The notes under the pieces are model-generated. The model was given only the letters and a program-made list of their open reading frames with translations, was not told where the DNA came from and did no database searches. This document shows positions 12,412-21,821 of a stretch of DNA of 64,000 bases, piece after piece (positions within the stretch are counted from its first letter, which is position 1; each line of letters begins with the position of its first letter). Source of the stretch: Colletes latitarsis (lineage: Eukaryota > Arthropoda > Insecta > Hymenoptera > Colletidae); NCBI RefSeq assembly GCF_051014445.1, contig NC_135141.1:6448001-6512000 (forward strand), written 5' to 3'. The position numbers and the translations under genes are program-made.

Positions 12412-12675
12412 CTATTGATGCATTTGATTTCGGAATTCGATAATATCCCTCTCCAAGTGATTCAATTGATCTTTCAAACTCTGAACGTAATCTTGAAATA
12501 TGATCATCTTCTTGTCGAATTCATCTTGTCGATTTTTTATAATTGTCATGTTTTCTTGCAAGTATAGTTTGTTGATAGCATCGCCATCCTCTACTAGAGC
12601 ATTGTTGCGCACATAATTTGTCACTACTCCATTCCAGCGATAGTATGATTCCATTGTTCCCAAACCAAGACCCAA
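12412..12675 (-). CDS. Polinton small coiled-coil protein, left copy
   Basis: Open frame for a small protein whose first ATG begins MESYYRWNGVVTNYVRNN and whose C-terminal half (from NMTIIKNRQDEFDKK) has the heptad-like hydrophobic spacing of a coiled coil, ending RNQMHQ. The upstream residues of the open frame (GLGLGT) have no ATG, so I favour the internal Met, giving about 80 residues. The right copy (58,343-58,606) differs at only a few residues, which suggests it was coding until recently. I do not recognise a named family; in both copies it lies between the conserved unknown gene and the integrase. Confidence 0.55.
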   Translation of the reverse strand: MGLGLGTMESYYRWNGVVTNYVRNNALVEDGDAINKLYLQENMTIIKNRQDEFDKKMIIFQDYVQSLKDQLNHLERDIIEFRNQMHQ

Positions 12676-12734
12676 ACTTGTTGATTGACATTTTTGATAA
12701 TGATTGACTGTATCGCCAAAGTGTAGCTTAATTT

Positions 12735-13925
12735 ATAATGACCTCTGCCTCGCGAAGTTCCTCGATAATCGATGACATCTCATTGTCGTGAGCATTGTGA
12801 CCGGCTTGGCACGAAGCCTCGAGCAATCGAAGCCGATCTACGAGTTCGTTAGGATCATTCCAGTAAACGTAATCAGTCTAGTTGTTGGTTAATCTCATTG
12901 AGCTTGATACACCCTTTCCAACTTTTCTATCTTTCAATAAAGGTTTGATTACATAGTTATACTTGTATCCTTTGTTGCCTAATGTTTTACCATACGAATC
13001 ATGCTTGTACTTATGTACACTCGTTGTCAGCAGTATGCCCCTATATTTGCATTGATCAGCCTCAGTATAAATGTCGTTATCTGGAATTTTCTTAAATATC
13101 AATTCATAAAGGCCGGGTGTACCAGAATATCGTATGCCATCGATAATTATGTTATCGGCATTGTCAACGTCAACATGTTTATTACCGAGCATCGGTCTAT
13201 CATTGCCGAGATAAACACCATACACATAATCCATACCAACCACTATGTCTCCATGTAATACAGGCGCGATGTATGTTTGGCTCAGCGGACCTAAGTGATT
13301 CCAAAACGTTTCTTCACCTTCCGACGTTTGCAGTCGACTTTGAACAGACGTTGAGAAACTGCTTTCTGAGCTTTCAAAAACATCTTCGTTCGCTAAGCTT
13401 TTTGGACTTTCAAAAGTAACTTCGTTTCCTAAGTTTTTTGTTACTAGTGCTGTTTTAATCGGTATAGAGGTCATCGTATTCATACCAGGTAAACTGCTTA
13501 ATCTTGCTGAGGTTTCTATTGTTGGCACCGTCTTAATCGATGTAGAGATCGGTGTAGAAATCATGGGATTCATATCGAATAAATTGCTTAACCTTGATTT
13601 TTTTTATTTTTGATAGTTTCGAAGGATTTAGCTAGTAATTTGATCGTGTTTTATCCGATTCCTTGATATTCGGAGTGGCTCATGGTTCGTTTCCAATATC
13701 TGTATTATTGTATAGATCATAATTTTTTGTCGCGTTGTCGACAATTGCTTTCAGCGGTTCAATAACAGGCTTAAAGTGTTTTTCCAGCGCAATCTCTTCC
13801 TCAATTTTACCAGTTTTCAATTCACGATACTTTTTGCGAATCAAATCACTCGTTCTCGCAATCTGTTTCGTTATCCTCTCACAATCTTCAATATTGTTGC
13901 TCATGTTGGAACACTGCTTTGTCAA
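12735..13925 (-). pseudogene. Polinton conserved unknown protein (DHVYGVYL type), left copy
   Basis: Homologue of the intact 398-residue protein at 57,094-58,290. The N-terminal part (13,680-13,925, MTKQCSNMSNNIEDC...) and the central part (12,878-13,573) lie in different frames because of a length change in an A/T run near 13,600, and a TAG near 12,878 replaces a Lys codon before the IDYVYW block, separating the C-terminal part. Shared landmarks are YGVYLGNDRPMLGNKHVD, IIIDGIRYSGTPGLYELIF and LGNKGYKYNYVIKPLL. The family is widespread in insect Polintons but I know no assigned role; the low-complexity Ser/Thr/Pro middle and coiled N-terminus could suit a virion or scaffold protein (inference). 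Confidence 0.75.
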
Positions 13926-13943
13926 CGTATCGGAAATAACTGG

Positions 13944-14639
13944 TCATGTTACGGTTATTGCAAAGTTACTAAATCCCTTTTTATAGCGACCATTCCATAA
14001 TGCACTGTCTTTGTCAATCACTACAAATCCACATTCTTCTTGCCAACAAGCGGTACACAATTTGCAGAAATTCTCAAATGACATGTCAGTATTAACATGA
14101 TCGTTGTACACATGTTTCAAATTTGTACCATACTGTTTGAACATGATCAGCAGGTTCGCGTTGTCGCGTATCGGATGCTTCGGTATCTTCGCATATGTCT
14201 GACAGAGATAGAAACAGTCAACGTCCGAGTGCCTACCCATTGCAAAGTATTCTCTTACCACGTTTTGCTTATCACATGCCACATCATCAAAGATAAAAAT
14301 GGAATTCGGAAGTGCATCGCTCGGCGGAACGACATCGCTGTTATTCGAAAATGTAAAATAACCAATTTCATCTATCGATGAGAATATATTTTCTAGATAT
14401 CGATATTTCGGTTGTTGCAACGATTTCGAGTACACGTATACGTTTTCGAAACGAACACCGTGCGGACTTTCTAATAAACTAATCAACACTTTCGTTTTGC
14501 CGCAATTCGATGGACCGCAGATGATACCACGTATAGAGGTCGGCAGCATATTTCCATGTTTGCGTACCTCTTTCTTGGATTGTGTCTTTTTGTCTACATT
14601 AGTCACTTTTATCATAGGTGATTGGCGTACGAACTGCAT
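13944..14639 (-). CDS. Polinton A32-like packaging ATPase, left copy
   Basis: 231-residue intact frame starting at ATG (MQFVRQSPMIK). It is a FtsK/HerA-superfamily ATPase of the A32 type that in Polintons and related viruses is thought to pump DNA into capsids. Walker A is GPSNCGKTKV near residue 43; Walker B is the hydrophobic run IFIFDDVA near residue 112; a conserved block MGRHSDVDCFYLCQTY follows. Length is normal for the family. It starts divergently from the PLA2 gene about 240 bp away. About ten residues differ from the right copy (56,380-57,075) and both are open, unlike most neighbours, so the gene may have been the last to decay or the copies are young. Confidence 0.9.
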   Translation of the reverse strand: MQFVRQSPMIKVTNVDKKTQSKKEVRKHGNMLPTSIRGIICGPSNCGKTKVLISLLESPHGVRFENVYVYSKSLQQPKYRYLENIFSSIDEIGYFTFSNNSDVVPPSDALPNSIFIFDDVACDKQNVVREYFAMGRHSDVDCFYLCQTYAKIPKHPIRDNANLLIMFKQYGTNLKHVYNDHVNTDMSFENFCKLCTACWQEECGFVVIDKDSALWNGRYKKGFSNFAITVT

Positions 14640-14865
14640 ATTTTATCGGCATTATACAAATGAAGATACTTTCGGGATGCGGCTGGTCTATTTACAGCGG
14701 TGCACAGAGCTGAAACGATCAGTATTGAAATATAACCTGTCCAGTCAACAGAACACACATTGACAGTCCACCACCATTGATAAACAACTGTGGCGAATGT
14801 CAGCAAAAATTGGAAAAGGCCTATTAAATCGCGCTATAAACGCACTTCTGATTGAGTTACATATT

Positions 14866-15449
14866 TCAGGTTATTACTTTTGTGGTCCCGGACACATTTA
14901 GAGAAACGTTTGGCGCGAGGAGATCAAGGTATCAATCCGCTGGACGTTGCATGCCGCGAGCATGATATAGCGTATTCGCAAAATAACGATCTCGTAAAAC
15001 GACACGTGGCTGACAACATCCTAGCAGCAAAAGCGCGAGAACGCATTACCGCGAGAGATTCCAGTCTCGGGGGAAAGGCTGTTCCTACAACCGTTTGGGT
15101 GGCTATGAAGGCCAAAACAAAATTCGGTATGGGTTTGAAAAAGAAAAATAAGAGTGCCGCAAAGAAGCGAATACTTCCAACAGCGAAACGTGGTGGTATC
15201 CTACCGTTTTTGCCATTATTGGGGGTTCTCGGCTCATTGGTCGGAGGGGCGGCAGGAGTCGCGAAGGTCGTGAACGATAAGAAGGCAATGCAGCGTCTGC
15301 TTAGAGAAATGAAACGTTATAATCTCGCCATGAAAGGTCACGGACTTTATCTCACGCCGTACAAACGCGGGCGAGGAGTCTCAAAGAGAAAAAAAAACGT
15401 CAAAATTAGAATGCCTGAAGGCGTAACCACAAACTTGCAACTGGAGTAA
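14866..15449 (+). pseudogene. Polinton phospholipase A2-domain protein, left copy
   Basis: Parvovirus VP1-like PLA2: the catalytic His-Asp pair is visible in ACREHDIAYS, preceded by a calcium-loop-like CGPG. In the capsids of parvoviruses such a domain breaches endosomal membranes; in Polintons it is found on a putative minor virion protein. After the PLA2 part come basic stretches (KKKNKSAAKKRILPTAKRGG), a glycine/alanine-rich hydrophobic segment (LPFLPLLGVLGSLVGGAAG) that may insert in membrane, and a basic tail. A one-base loss separates the CGPG codons from the frame that is open from 14,880 to 15,449, so this copy is frameshifted at the catalytic loop. The protease frame begins 12 bp downstream. 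Confidence 0.8.
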
Positions 15450-15461
15450 CTGGCAAAGCGT

Positions 15462-15752
15462 ATGCGTATTCCATATTTCAGGTGTATTTTTATGCGCAAT
15501 ACTTTACCAACAGATGGGGTACGCAGGAATGAGTGCGGACTCGTAAATTTGGATACTGTTGAGGGACCAGGTACTCACTGGGTGGCATACGCAAAACGGG
15601 GAATATGCGCCATATATTTTGATAGTTTTGGCAATCTTCAACCCCCGAGGGAACTGATACAATATTTGAAGAATAGTGTAATCGAGTATAATCACATGCC
15701 TTATCAGCGCTATAATCAAAGATATTGTGGGCAGCTGTGTTTACAGTTGTAG
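15462..15752 (+). pseudogene. Polinton adenain-like cysteine protease, left copy, 3'-truncated
   Basis: Maturation protease of the adenovirus type (Ulp1/adenain fold). Visible are the catalytic His region GTHWVAYAKRG, the acidic partner region YFDSFGNL and the start of the nucleophile motif CGQLCLQL. Similarity to the right copy (55,228-55,563) stops within GTGTTTACAG at about 15,746, and the open frame closes in the foreign sequence that follows. The copy therefore lacks the C-terminal end of the protein. It follows the PLA2 gene closely and would be co-oriented with the missing penton and capsid genes. Confidence 0.85.
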
Positions 15753-16388
15753 CGGCAAATCCGCCGATCGTGTGTCGCTACCCACTCTCTCTCACTCTCC
15801 GTCTCTCTCTCTCCCGCGCTGTCGCAGAGCAAACGGCGCGCGTCGGGTATAAATCGCGAGCGCGGCGCGATATCGGGGAGATCGCCCGAGTCCGTTAAGT
15901 GGTTTCTTTCGCCGATAAGAGAGCAGAGCACCCGAACCAATACGGAGCGATTCTCGTCCAACGGAGTGCGTCAAAGCGAAGTGCGTCCGCAGCTGACTTT
16001 GACGCTCACTGCACCGTTCAACCGACAGTCCCGACATTGTGGTATACAAGGCCACGAAAGGTGGACATCTGGTCACCGGTAGGGACTAGTGCGTCTGCAG
16101 AGCCCCTCCGGTTTCACGGCCTCCTTTAGCCAAGGGAAGGGTGGAGGTGCGACCACTGCCATTCGACCTCACTAGTCGGCAATTCCAAACTCGCCTCCCG
16201 ATATCCTCCTACCTTAGCGAAATATTGTACCAGCGGGCGCCCACGGGGCCACGTTCTCACGAGCGAGCGGCTAGCCCCGGCTGGCCACGTAGCGTAGGGA
16301 CCTTTATACCCCTAGCTTAGGAGCGAGCGAACCCGGCGTGCCGACTGAGCCGGCGAAACCTGGGAACTCGCCCGGAGTTACCATTACA
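15748..16388 (+). mobile_element. LTR-like promoter-bearing sequence at the Polinton/virus junction
   Basis: A 641-bp GC-rich block that starts TGTAGCGGCAAATCC and ends GTTACCATTACA. It holds CT-rich repeats, a TATA-box-like GGGTATAAATCG at about 15,847-15,858 and a second TTTATACCCC near 16,300. TG...CA borders, size and promoter elements fit a solo LTR, but no target duplication is visible (ACAGT on the left, AGCTA on the right) and the two sides are different elements, so a post-insertion recombination must be assumed. The short frames inside are not convincing genes. Confidence 0.4.
15845..15860 (+). promoter_or_regulatory. TATA-box-like element
   Basis: GGGTATAAATCGCG in an otherwise GC-rich block, about 100 bp from the left border of the LTR-like sequence, in the position expected for an LTR promoter. 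No transcript evidence is available from sequence alone. Confidence 0.4.
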
Positions 16389-16449
16389 AGCTAATGTCCT
16401 CTGGCACCGTTGTACTCTCTAAAAAACTGTCTGCCTGGATGTCCAAGTC

Positions 16450-17250
16450 TTATAAAACATTGCGCCTGTTCTCCTCCGTGTCCGTTTTGTAGCAAAAATC
16501 AAACAGCTTCGAATACCACTCTGCGTCTCCACCCCTATTCGCAGTTCTTGCAAATTCATGGTTGCTAGATATCATTAGGATCAACTCTTCTCTAATCAGT
16601 AGAGTAAGGTAGAGATATAATAAGTCTGGGTCTAGCTTTCGAAAAAGACTAGTACATATGATTTTCTTATTGCTATGTAATCTAACCCTTTGATTTGTAG
16701 ATAGTTTTTCCATAGCCTTCTGCCACCACTGTTGTCGGCTTAAAACATTTGGCAGAAGCCAACTAACCTCCCTCATTACACCAACGAAGCCAACGTTGTG
16801 GTGGTTTTGTATCACTGCCCAATCCAATCGGCGCTCCGATTCTAATTGCAACATCGCTATCGCTGCGGTCCTTTTATCAATTGGGTAATCCGAAAGTGGT
16901 TGCAAGCCTCTAGGCGTCACATACCAGACCATGTTTGTTCTGCCTGTTCTGCCCTTACATTGTAATGCTGTAGCTCTGCCAATACGCCTTCGAACCAGAT
17001 TGTGTTTATAAATCATGCTGCGATCACCACTGATCAAAGTAGTGGAGGACTTCATTTCTTCTAGAAAGTCCACCACCACGCGACAACCTGGCACGGTTAC
17101 CGCCTGGCCTACGATATCTGTACAAAAGCACCAGCGATCTGAAGCCATATCATTTAAAGTGAACGTTGTTCCTCCATGTATTGACAAATATTGCCGAGAA
17201 CTACCACAGGTCCTTGGCGCGTGTGTCAACAGTTTCTCACAAGTCTGCAA
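16450..17250 (-). pseudogene. EVE: NS3-like helicase, C-terminal part
   Basis: Superfamily-2 helicase remnant. The segment FCTDIVGQAVTVPGCRVV corresponds to motif V (TDI) and the run ending CKGRTGRTN to the arginine-finger motif VI of flavivirus NS3; a downstream region of about 130 residues follows the family layout. The N-terminal helicase motifs (Walker A and DEAH box) are absent: the frame abuts the protease part at about 17,240 after only ~30 residues, so roughly the first half of the helicase is deleted, and the junction is also frameshifted. The frame is open to 17,250 without a convincing ATG, as expected inside a polyprotein. A stop at 16,450 is followed by about 20 more plausible codons. 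Confidence 0.75.
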
Positions 17251-17860
17251 CTGCTGTCTTAAAGAAATTGTCTGGAACCATATCCAATGATCTGTCAGGC
17301 GCCATCACTGTTAACGCCAAAGCCTCTTCTGCTCCACCAACATACTTGCTACTTGATATAGCTCGGCTTTCTATTCTCCCTAAACCATAAATAGACACTA
17401 CTTCTCCACGCGAATTAAAAATTGGACTGCCACTCATCCCTAGCACCCCCTTCTAATTGCTGCTGCGGATAAAGTTAATGCTAGAGTCAATATCTATTGA
17501 TCGCATTTCATAAAATAAAGCTTCTTCTCTACTGTTGAAGCTGCTTCTAGCTGTTTCCACAATAAGGAATTGAGCTATTCTTCTTGTTGGACATGCGATG
17601 CAGACAATCTCCCCTTTCTCAACCGTCGCCATTTTAAAAGCTCTTTCGCCGTAAACCAGCAAGTCCTCATCCACGGAACTGTGGAATATCTTGTCCCAGG
17701 TATACGTCATACCTGCTCGAGTTAACGTGACGTCGTTGCCGTATGTGACGTGGTAAGAAGTCGCCAGATTACTAACACCGCCAAAACAACAGCCTGCGTC
17801 TAACGATGAAACCATTTCGCCCAACCATGGGTCTCCAGGTTGGACATCGCATATCTCCTC
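17237..17860 (-). pseudogene. EVE: NS3-type serine protease domain
   Basis: Chymotrypsin-fold protease resembling flavivirus NS3pro. The triad can be placed: His in SYHVTYGND (about 17,742-17,752), Asp in VDEDLLVYGE (about 17,661-17,672) and Ser in GMSGSPIFNSRGEVVSIYG (about 17,400-17,443), the last being close to the flaviviral GTSGSP signature and the glycine-rich strand after it. Spacing of His-Asp-Ser is about 25 and 70 residues, as in NS3pro. A TAG at 17,453-17,455 interrupts the frame eight codons before the Ser motif. In the virus this domain cleaves the polyprotein with a membrane cofactor; here it is inactive as encoded. Confidence 0.8.
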
Positions 17861-19126
17861 TGCGCTCGTAACTTCACACGCTACTCGATCACGATCGAAG
17901 GCCAGCTCGTTAACCTCTATTGCTTGTACGGCACTCCATTCGCGTAAAAACTTTAATGTCATGTCTGCTTCTAAAGCTGGAGCTAGCCTAGCAGCTCCAA
18001 TTAGCCAATCAGGATGTATTAGTAATCCATTGCCAAGGATGACCGCGTCCTTAAGATCTGGGTCCTGTGGCAAGAACCAATTTTGAAGCTCCGATAAAGT
18101 TGTGTGGTCCCTGGCCAAACACAATAAAGTTGGAGTGCTGACGTTGGCACACCCAACAAACAACAATTCGGCATCCTGGCTAGGATCTCTAGACAATGCA
18201 AGCAAATCCCCGACGTACGTTATCACTTGGAACCCGTTGTTCCACAAAAACCGATTGACTCTACCGCAGGTTTCCAATATCTCGCTAGATGGGCATCGTA
18301 TCCTAAGTTCTCCCGACAGCTCACAAATTGACAATTCGATTTACATCAAGACGAACCCTGCAAACATTTTGCTTAATCATCGAAGCCATACCGAAACCCA
18401 ACGTTGGTGAAATTCCTTCCGCCAAAAGGCCCGGACCTTCCAAAACTCTCTTTTCAATTGACCGCATCCAAAGCACTATTCTTCCACTTTTCGAAACACG
18501 ATTGTCCAAGTCCAAACGAACCCCACCTAATAAGGTGCAGAATCGAACGTGCCTGGTCGCGCAATACTCATAATCCCAAGGGCTGTAGTCTTCATAATTA
18601 GGCATCGTCCAACTAACCAGGATTTCCTTAGTGGCGCTCAAAAGACGATACATGATGTTGTGACATTTCTTCCATTCAATATATTTAACACCAACTTTTC
18701 CATTCTCAACCTCCCTGTGGCGATTGTAAGCCGTTGAAGTTATTCCGTCATCAATCAAATTAAATTTGTAAATTTCTGAACTATCGTTTAAAATCGCACT
18801 GTACTAATATCCCCCAATTTGGCGCGCTATAGTTATAACTCCAGCAACGCGCACACTGGTCTTCCTGTACGGACACCAGTTTGATGTCCAGTAATACACA
18901 CATTGTCCACTAATTAATTTCGTCGTTGTTTTAATTACTAAGGCATTAATCACATACAGAGACCTATTCCTTATCATTATGAAAGTTTGCCGTGGCTGTG
19001 GGAAAAAGTACCTCCCAGTATCCTCATGCGTGTATATGCAGTCGCGCTCGTTGGAAGAGCAGGCTTAATTTAGAGTTTCGAGTGTTGTTACTATGTCCGA
19101 ATAGATTTCTCTAAGCCGGGAGTAGT
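17861..19126 (-). pseudogene. EVE: unassigned polyprotein segments upstream of NS3-like protease
   Basis: Three pieces on the coding strand: a frame in about 18,780-18,990 containing GQCVYYWTSNWCPYRK and ending at a TAG near 18,805; a frame from 18,758 to 18,321 with several Cys residues and a YSPWDYEYCATRHVRFC block; and the first part of the frame 18,334-17,453, with hydrophobic stretches. The last two overlap by 14 bp in different frames, pointing to one frameshift near 18,325. The position corresponds to NS1/NS2-like regions of flavi-like viruses, but I see no diagnostic motif and do not name them. Confidence 0.5.
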
Positions 19127-19140
19127 TTCCCGTATGACCT
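19127..19140. repeat. Target-site duplication of R1 LINE A (left copy)
   Basis: TTCCCGTATGACCT, identical to 20,890-20,903. It brackets the LINE exactly: poly(T) begins right after it on this side, and coding sequence of the LINE ends right before the other copy. Confidence 0.95.
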
Positions 19141-20889
19141 TTTTTTTTTTTTTTTGTCGTGGGGAAAATCTTCGAAAGACTCCCTCCCACCTCCTTGGGG
19201 AGAGGTGGGAGGGGTGTGTGGGATTCCCCGCGCCCGTACAACGACAGGCGCGGGACCTACCCACTAAAACCCCCACGGTGACCCTTCGGCACGCTTTGGG
19301 AGGATACCGGGAATCGCTCGAAGCATTCTTCCGGTATCCTCCCCGTGCCCGCGCTTTCGCGCCCATCCCCCGGGGGGACAATCGGTCCCCCCAGTAGACA
19401 CACTGCCTCATAGCGGCGGGACGGAGCCACTCCATCCCGCCGCTATCCGTCCCGGGGCCGCGTTTAGTGGCGGCTGCGAGCCCCAACTCGCAACCGCCCG
19501 CGACCCCGTTTCCACCCCTCGGCGGCCGGGCGTTCATGGCCGCACCAGACCGCCGAGGGTGCCTCTCCTTGCGTCGGACCGGTAGGGGGAGGCACTCCTA
19601 CCCTCAACCGGTCCGACCCGGCGCCGCCTGGCGGGAGGAGGGTCCCCTCAGGACCCCCCCCCCCAGCCTAGGTCATCCGCCACGCCGAGGCGGCCGCTCG
19701 CGACGCCTCGCGACCGGGCGACGACCTCGGGCCACCGCACGAGCGCGAGCTTCAGCGCGCCGCTGAAGCTCGCGCTCCCTCCCCGCGGCCTCCTTCTGCA
19801 ACATTACGTTCTCGCAGAAGGAGGCCACGGCCCTCCACTTCTCCTCGCTGCCGAGCATGGCGCGCACCACGTCCGGCAGCGAGACATCCCGCCCGACGAC
19901 GCCGACCAGGACACGGCGCTCCCCCTCCCACGCGGGGCATACCTCCAGGGTATGATCCGCCGTGTCCTGCTCAGCGTCGCAGTGGCAGCAACGCGCCGTC
20001 GGCTCCTTCCCTATCCGGCACAGATATCTTCCGAAGCTGCCATGCCCGGAAAATACCTGTGCCAGCCGGTAGGTGAGGCTGCCATGGCCTCTGTCCAGCC
20101 ACTCCTTCAGGAGTGGCCGAACAGCCCCGACAGTCCGGTGCCCCGCGGTTGGCAGAGCCAGCCGCTCCTGCCACGCGAGCAACACGGACTGCCGGGCCTG
20201 GCGCTTCAAATCGCCCCAAGCAGGTTCCTGCCCGCCCGGGACCGCCCCCACCCCCGCGCGACGGTCGACGCGGTGCCGGTACATCACCGCGTGCGACCGC
20301 GCGAGCAGGTCCATGGGCGGCATCCCCGCTAGAACCGTCGCCGCCTCATGTGACATGGTCCGATACCCGCGGACGACCCTGAGCGCCATGCGCCTCTGCA
20401 CCCGACGCAGCATAGTCATGCTGCGCCGGGAGGCAGCCAGGTCGTCCGCCCAGACGGGGGCCCCGTATAGGGCCACCGACTGGACCATTGCCACATAGAG
20501 GCGACGAACTCGGCCCGCCGGGCCCCCCAGGTTGGGCAGGATCCGGCCCAGAGCCGCAACCATCCTTTCCAACCGGGGGACCAGGCAGCGGAAATGCTCC
20601 TCGAAACGCCAGTGGCTATCGAGGATCAGCCCCAGATACCTGATCTGGGGCTTCACCTCGATGTCAGCCCCACCCACCCGGATCAGAGGGGGTGGCGGAT
20701 CCTGCCGAGGTGAATGAAACGCAATCACCTCGGTCTTATGGACCGCCACCGTCATCCCCATCCCCCTGATCCGGTCGACGACGCGTTGCGACCCCTCCTC
20801 CGCGCGACGCATGGCCCTCCCCCAGTGCGCCCCGACGGCCAGCACCAGTGTGTCATCCGCATAACACACCGTGCTGACGCCGTCGGGGA
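19141..20889 (-). mobile_element. R1-clade LINE A, 5'-truncated, inserted in the EVE
   Basis: Minus-strand non-LTR retrotransposon with its poly(A) tail (poly-T, 19,141-19,156) on the left and 5' truncation on the right. A perfect 14-bp target duplication flanks it, the length known for R1 elements, although R1 proper targets 28S rDNA and this copy sits in unrelated sequence. It has a 3' UTR of about 520 bp with a strong hairpin (19,299-19,342), and related copies lie at 32,757, 35,560 and (different subfamily) 22,899 and 42,110. Confidence 0.95.
19299..19342 (-). other. 3'-UTR hairpin of R1 LINE A
   Basis: A 12-bp perfect inverted repeat (GGAGGATACCGG at 19,299-19,310 with CCGGTATCCTCC at 19,331-19,342) plus an inner GAAT/ATTC pairing around a ten-base loop. 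It lies about 145 bp before the poly(A) tail. The same structure occurs in LINE B (32,919-32,962) and, with one pair changed, in LINE C (36,728-36,771). 3'-terminal stem-loops are known to be recognised by the RT of some LINEs. Confidence 0.8.
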
Positions 20890-20890
20890 T
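19673..20890 (-). CDS. R1-clade ORF2, C-terminal part (RT palm to zinc knuckle)
   Basis: About 405 codons of the LINE reverse transcriptase protein, open to its natural stop at 19,673. It starts just before the catalytic box (VCYADDTLVLAVG), continues through the thumb/connection region (IRYLGLILDSHWRFEEHF) and ends with the Cys-rich C-terminal motif CRIGKEPTARCCHCD...HTLEVCPAW typical of R1/R2-type ORF2, then an Arg-rich tail. The endonuclease and RT fingers are missing through 5' truncation. The ATG-initiated frame extends 14 codons into the flanking EVE (to 20,932), which is fortuitous. Intact frame implies a fairly recent insertion. Confidence 0.9.
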   Translation of the reverse strand: MPDGVSTVCYADDTLVLAVGAHWGRAMRRAEEGSQRVVDRIRGMGMTVAVHKTEVIAFHSPRQDPPPPLIRVGGADIEVKPQIRYLGLILDSHWRFEEHFRCLVPRLERMVAALGRILPNLGGPAGRVRRLYVAMVQSVALYGAPVWADDLAASRRSMTMLRRVQRRMALRVVRGYRTMSHEAATVLAGMPPMDLLARSHAVMYRHRVDRRAGVGAVPGGQEPAWGDLKRQARQSVLLAWQERLALPTAGHRTVGAVRPLLKEWLDRGHGSLTYRLAQVFSGHGSFGRYLCRIGKEPTARCCHCDAEQDTADHTLEVCPAWEGERRVLVGVVGRDVSLPDVVRAMLGSEEKWRAVASFCENVMLQKEAAGRERELQRRAEARARAVARGRRPVARRRERPPRRGG

Positions 20891-20903
20891 TCCCGTATGA
20901 CCT
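20890..20903. repeat. Target-site duplication of R1 LINE A (right copy)
   Basis: TTCCCGTATGACCT, identical to 19,127-19,140. The EVE coding frame reads into it from the right, so the LINE landed in EVE sequence. Confidence 0.95.
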
Positions 20904-20928
20904 GCGTAAATTGGCACTTCACGGCACT

Positions 20929-21798
20929 TCACGAAGAGCAGATTCTCGTAGGTGTGTTTATACTTGGTCCCCCAATCTGCGGCTGACCGACATACTGAGG
21001 CAATGGAACTGGTTCATGATACTCATCCATATCAACTTCTTGTTGTTCGTCTTCGTCAATCAAGACCTCTTCCGGTTGCCCCTCACTGGAACTACCCTCG
21101 CTCCCCTCTGATATGCCACTACAACTAACGCACGGCACGTCACATGACAACGGCGCAGTACTCACTTCAGAGACCACATCAACCAGTTTATCGCCAACAC
21201 ATTTACTGTGGATTACATAGTATTTGCCTTTTTTAGATATTAATACTGAACCGCTCAACCCAACAGGATCTATTCTCTCGTTGTTCCGCCACATGTTTGA
21301 CTCGCAAACTTCTATCGTATCGTCAGCGCTACAGATACTATTTTGCAAAGGTCGACTCTGCGGCTCTCTGAAAGTTGCAACATGGACATCTCCATAGACA
21401 CTCACAACACCTGGGGGAGGATTAACAACATGCGAGCATATGTATAGACACAATTTTCCCTTATGCCACACCCATGATAAATATCCGCCATTTATGGCAA
21501 TGCTGTTATTGCCATCGTGGCTATGATTGGGGCACATTATAAACTTCTTCGCAACTCGACATTGGATTGATTGGAGTCCATCTCCACAGTTGACGTGTGA
21601 CAATCTTTCCACCAAGCTACGATACCGAACTGGTCTGTCAATAATGGGACCAATATCAAATACATCGTTGCTACTCTCAATATGAGTTTTCGTTACGCAC
21701 AAATGTCTGGACAAAGAATCAACAAAAGGTAATCTCTGGTCTAGTCCCACAGCCAATATTGAATCTAAATAATTAGTGGATATCATAATTCTGTGCAC
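20929..21798 (-). pseudogene. EVE: trypsin-like domain and acidic tail between glycoprotein and NS3-like regions
   Basis: An open frame of about 289 codons. Its centre carries a pattern like a chymotrypsin-fold protease: LYICSHVV (candidate His region), later DPVGLSGSVLISKKGKYYV (Ser motif GLSGS with the strand that follows). Downstream is a Ser/Glu/Asp-rich linker (SEGSEGSSSEGQPEE) and a Pro-rich end. If real, it is a second protease-like domain in the same polyprotein, upstream of the NS3-type one. The catalytic Asp cannot be placed with confidence. It could instead be a non-catalytic jelly-like or capsid-associated domain. The frame ends at 20,929 beside a short direct repeat (GAAGTGCCGT twice), a likely frameshift cause. 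Confidence 0.55.
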
Positions 21799-21821
21799 TC
21801 CTTTAATTAGTTGTACGGTGA

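Larger units (their letters stand above)
10020..15747 (-). mobile_element. Polinton/Maverick, truncated inverted copy
   Basis: Mirror image of 55,263-61,400. From left to right: terminal gene (-), integrase (-), 8-bp minisatellite, coiled-coil protein (-), conserved unknown protein (-), ATPase (-), PLA2 protein (+), protease (+). The copy has lost its terminal repeat on the left (similarity ends just after TTTAATTTTTTATCACAATTC) and everything beyond the first ~95 codons of the protease on the right: penton, major capsid, the two small genes and PolB are absent. Several genes carry stops or frameshifts not found at the same place in the right copy. Confidence 0.9.

Noticed and set aside
15899..16129. 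Frames in the LTR-like block at the Polinton/EVE junction
   Set aside because: Short, overlapping in both strands, Arg/Ser-rich from GC bias, no family resemblance.
16450..18758. Host trypsin-like gene as an explanation for the GMSGSP motif
   Set aside because: Adjacent helicase motifs V and VI, lack of introns and signal peptide, and an upstream multi-pass membrane segment in one strand fit a viral polyprotein better.
19091..20498. Multiple plus-strand frames opposite LINE A
   Set aside because: GC-rich mirror frames of ORF2 and its UTR; the same happens opposite LINEs B and C.
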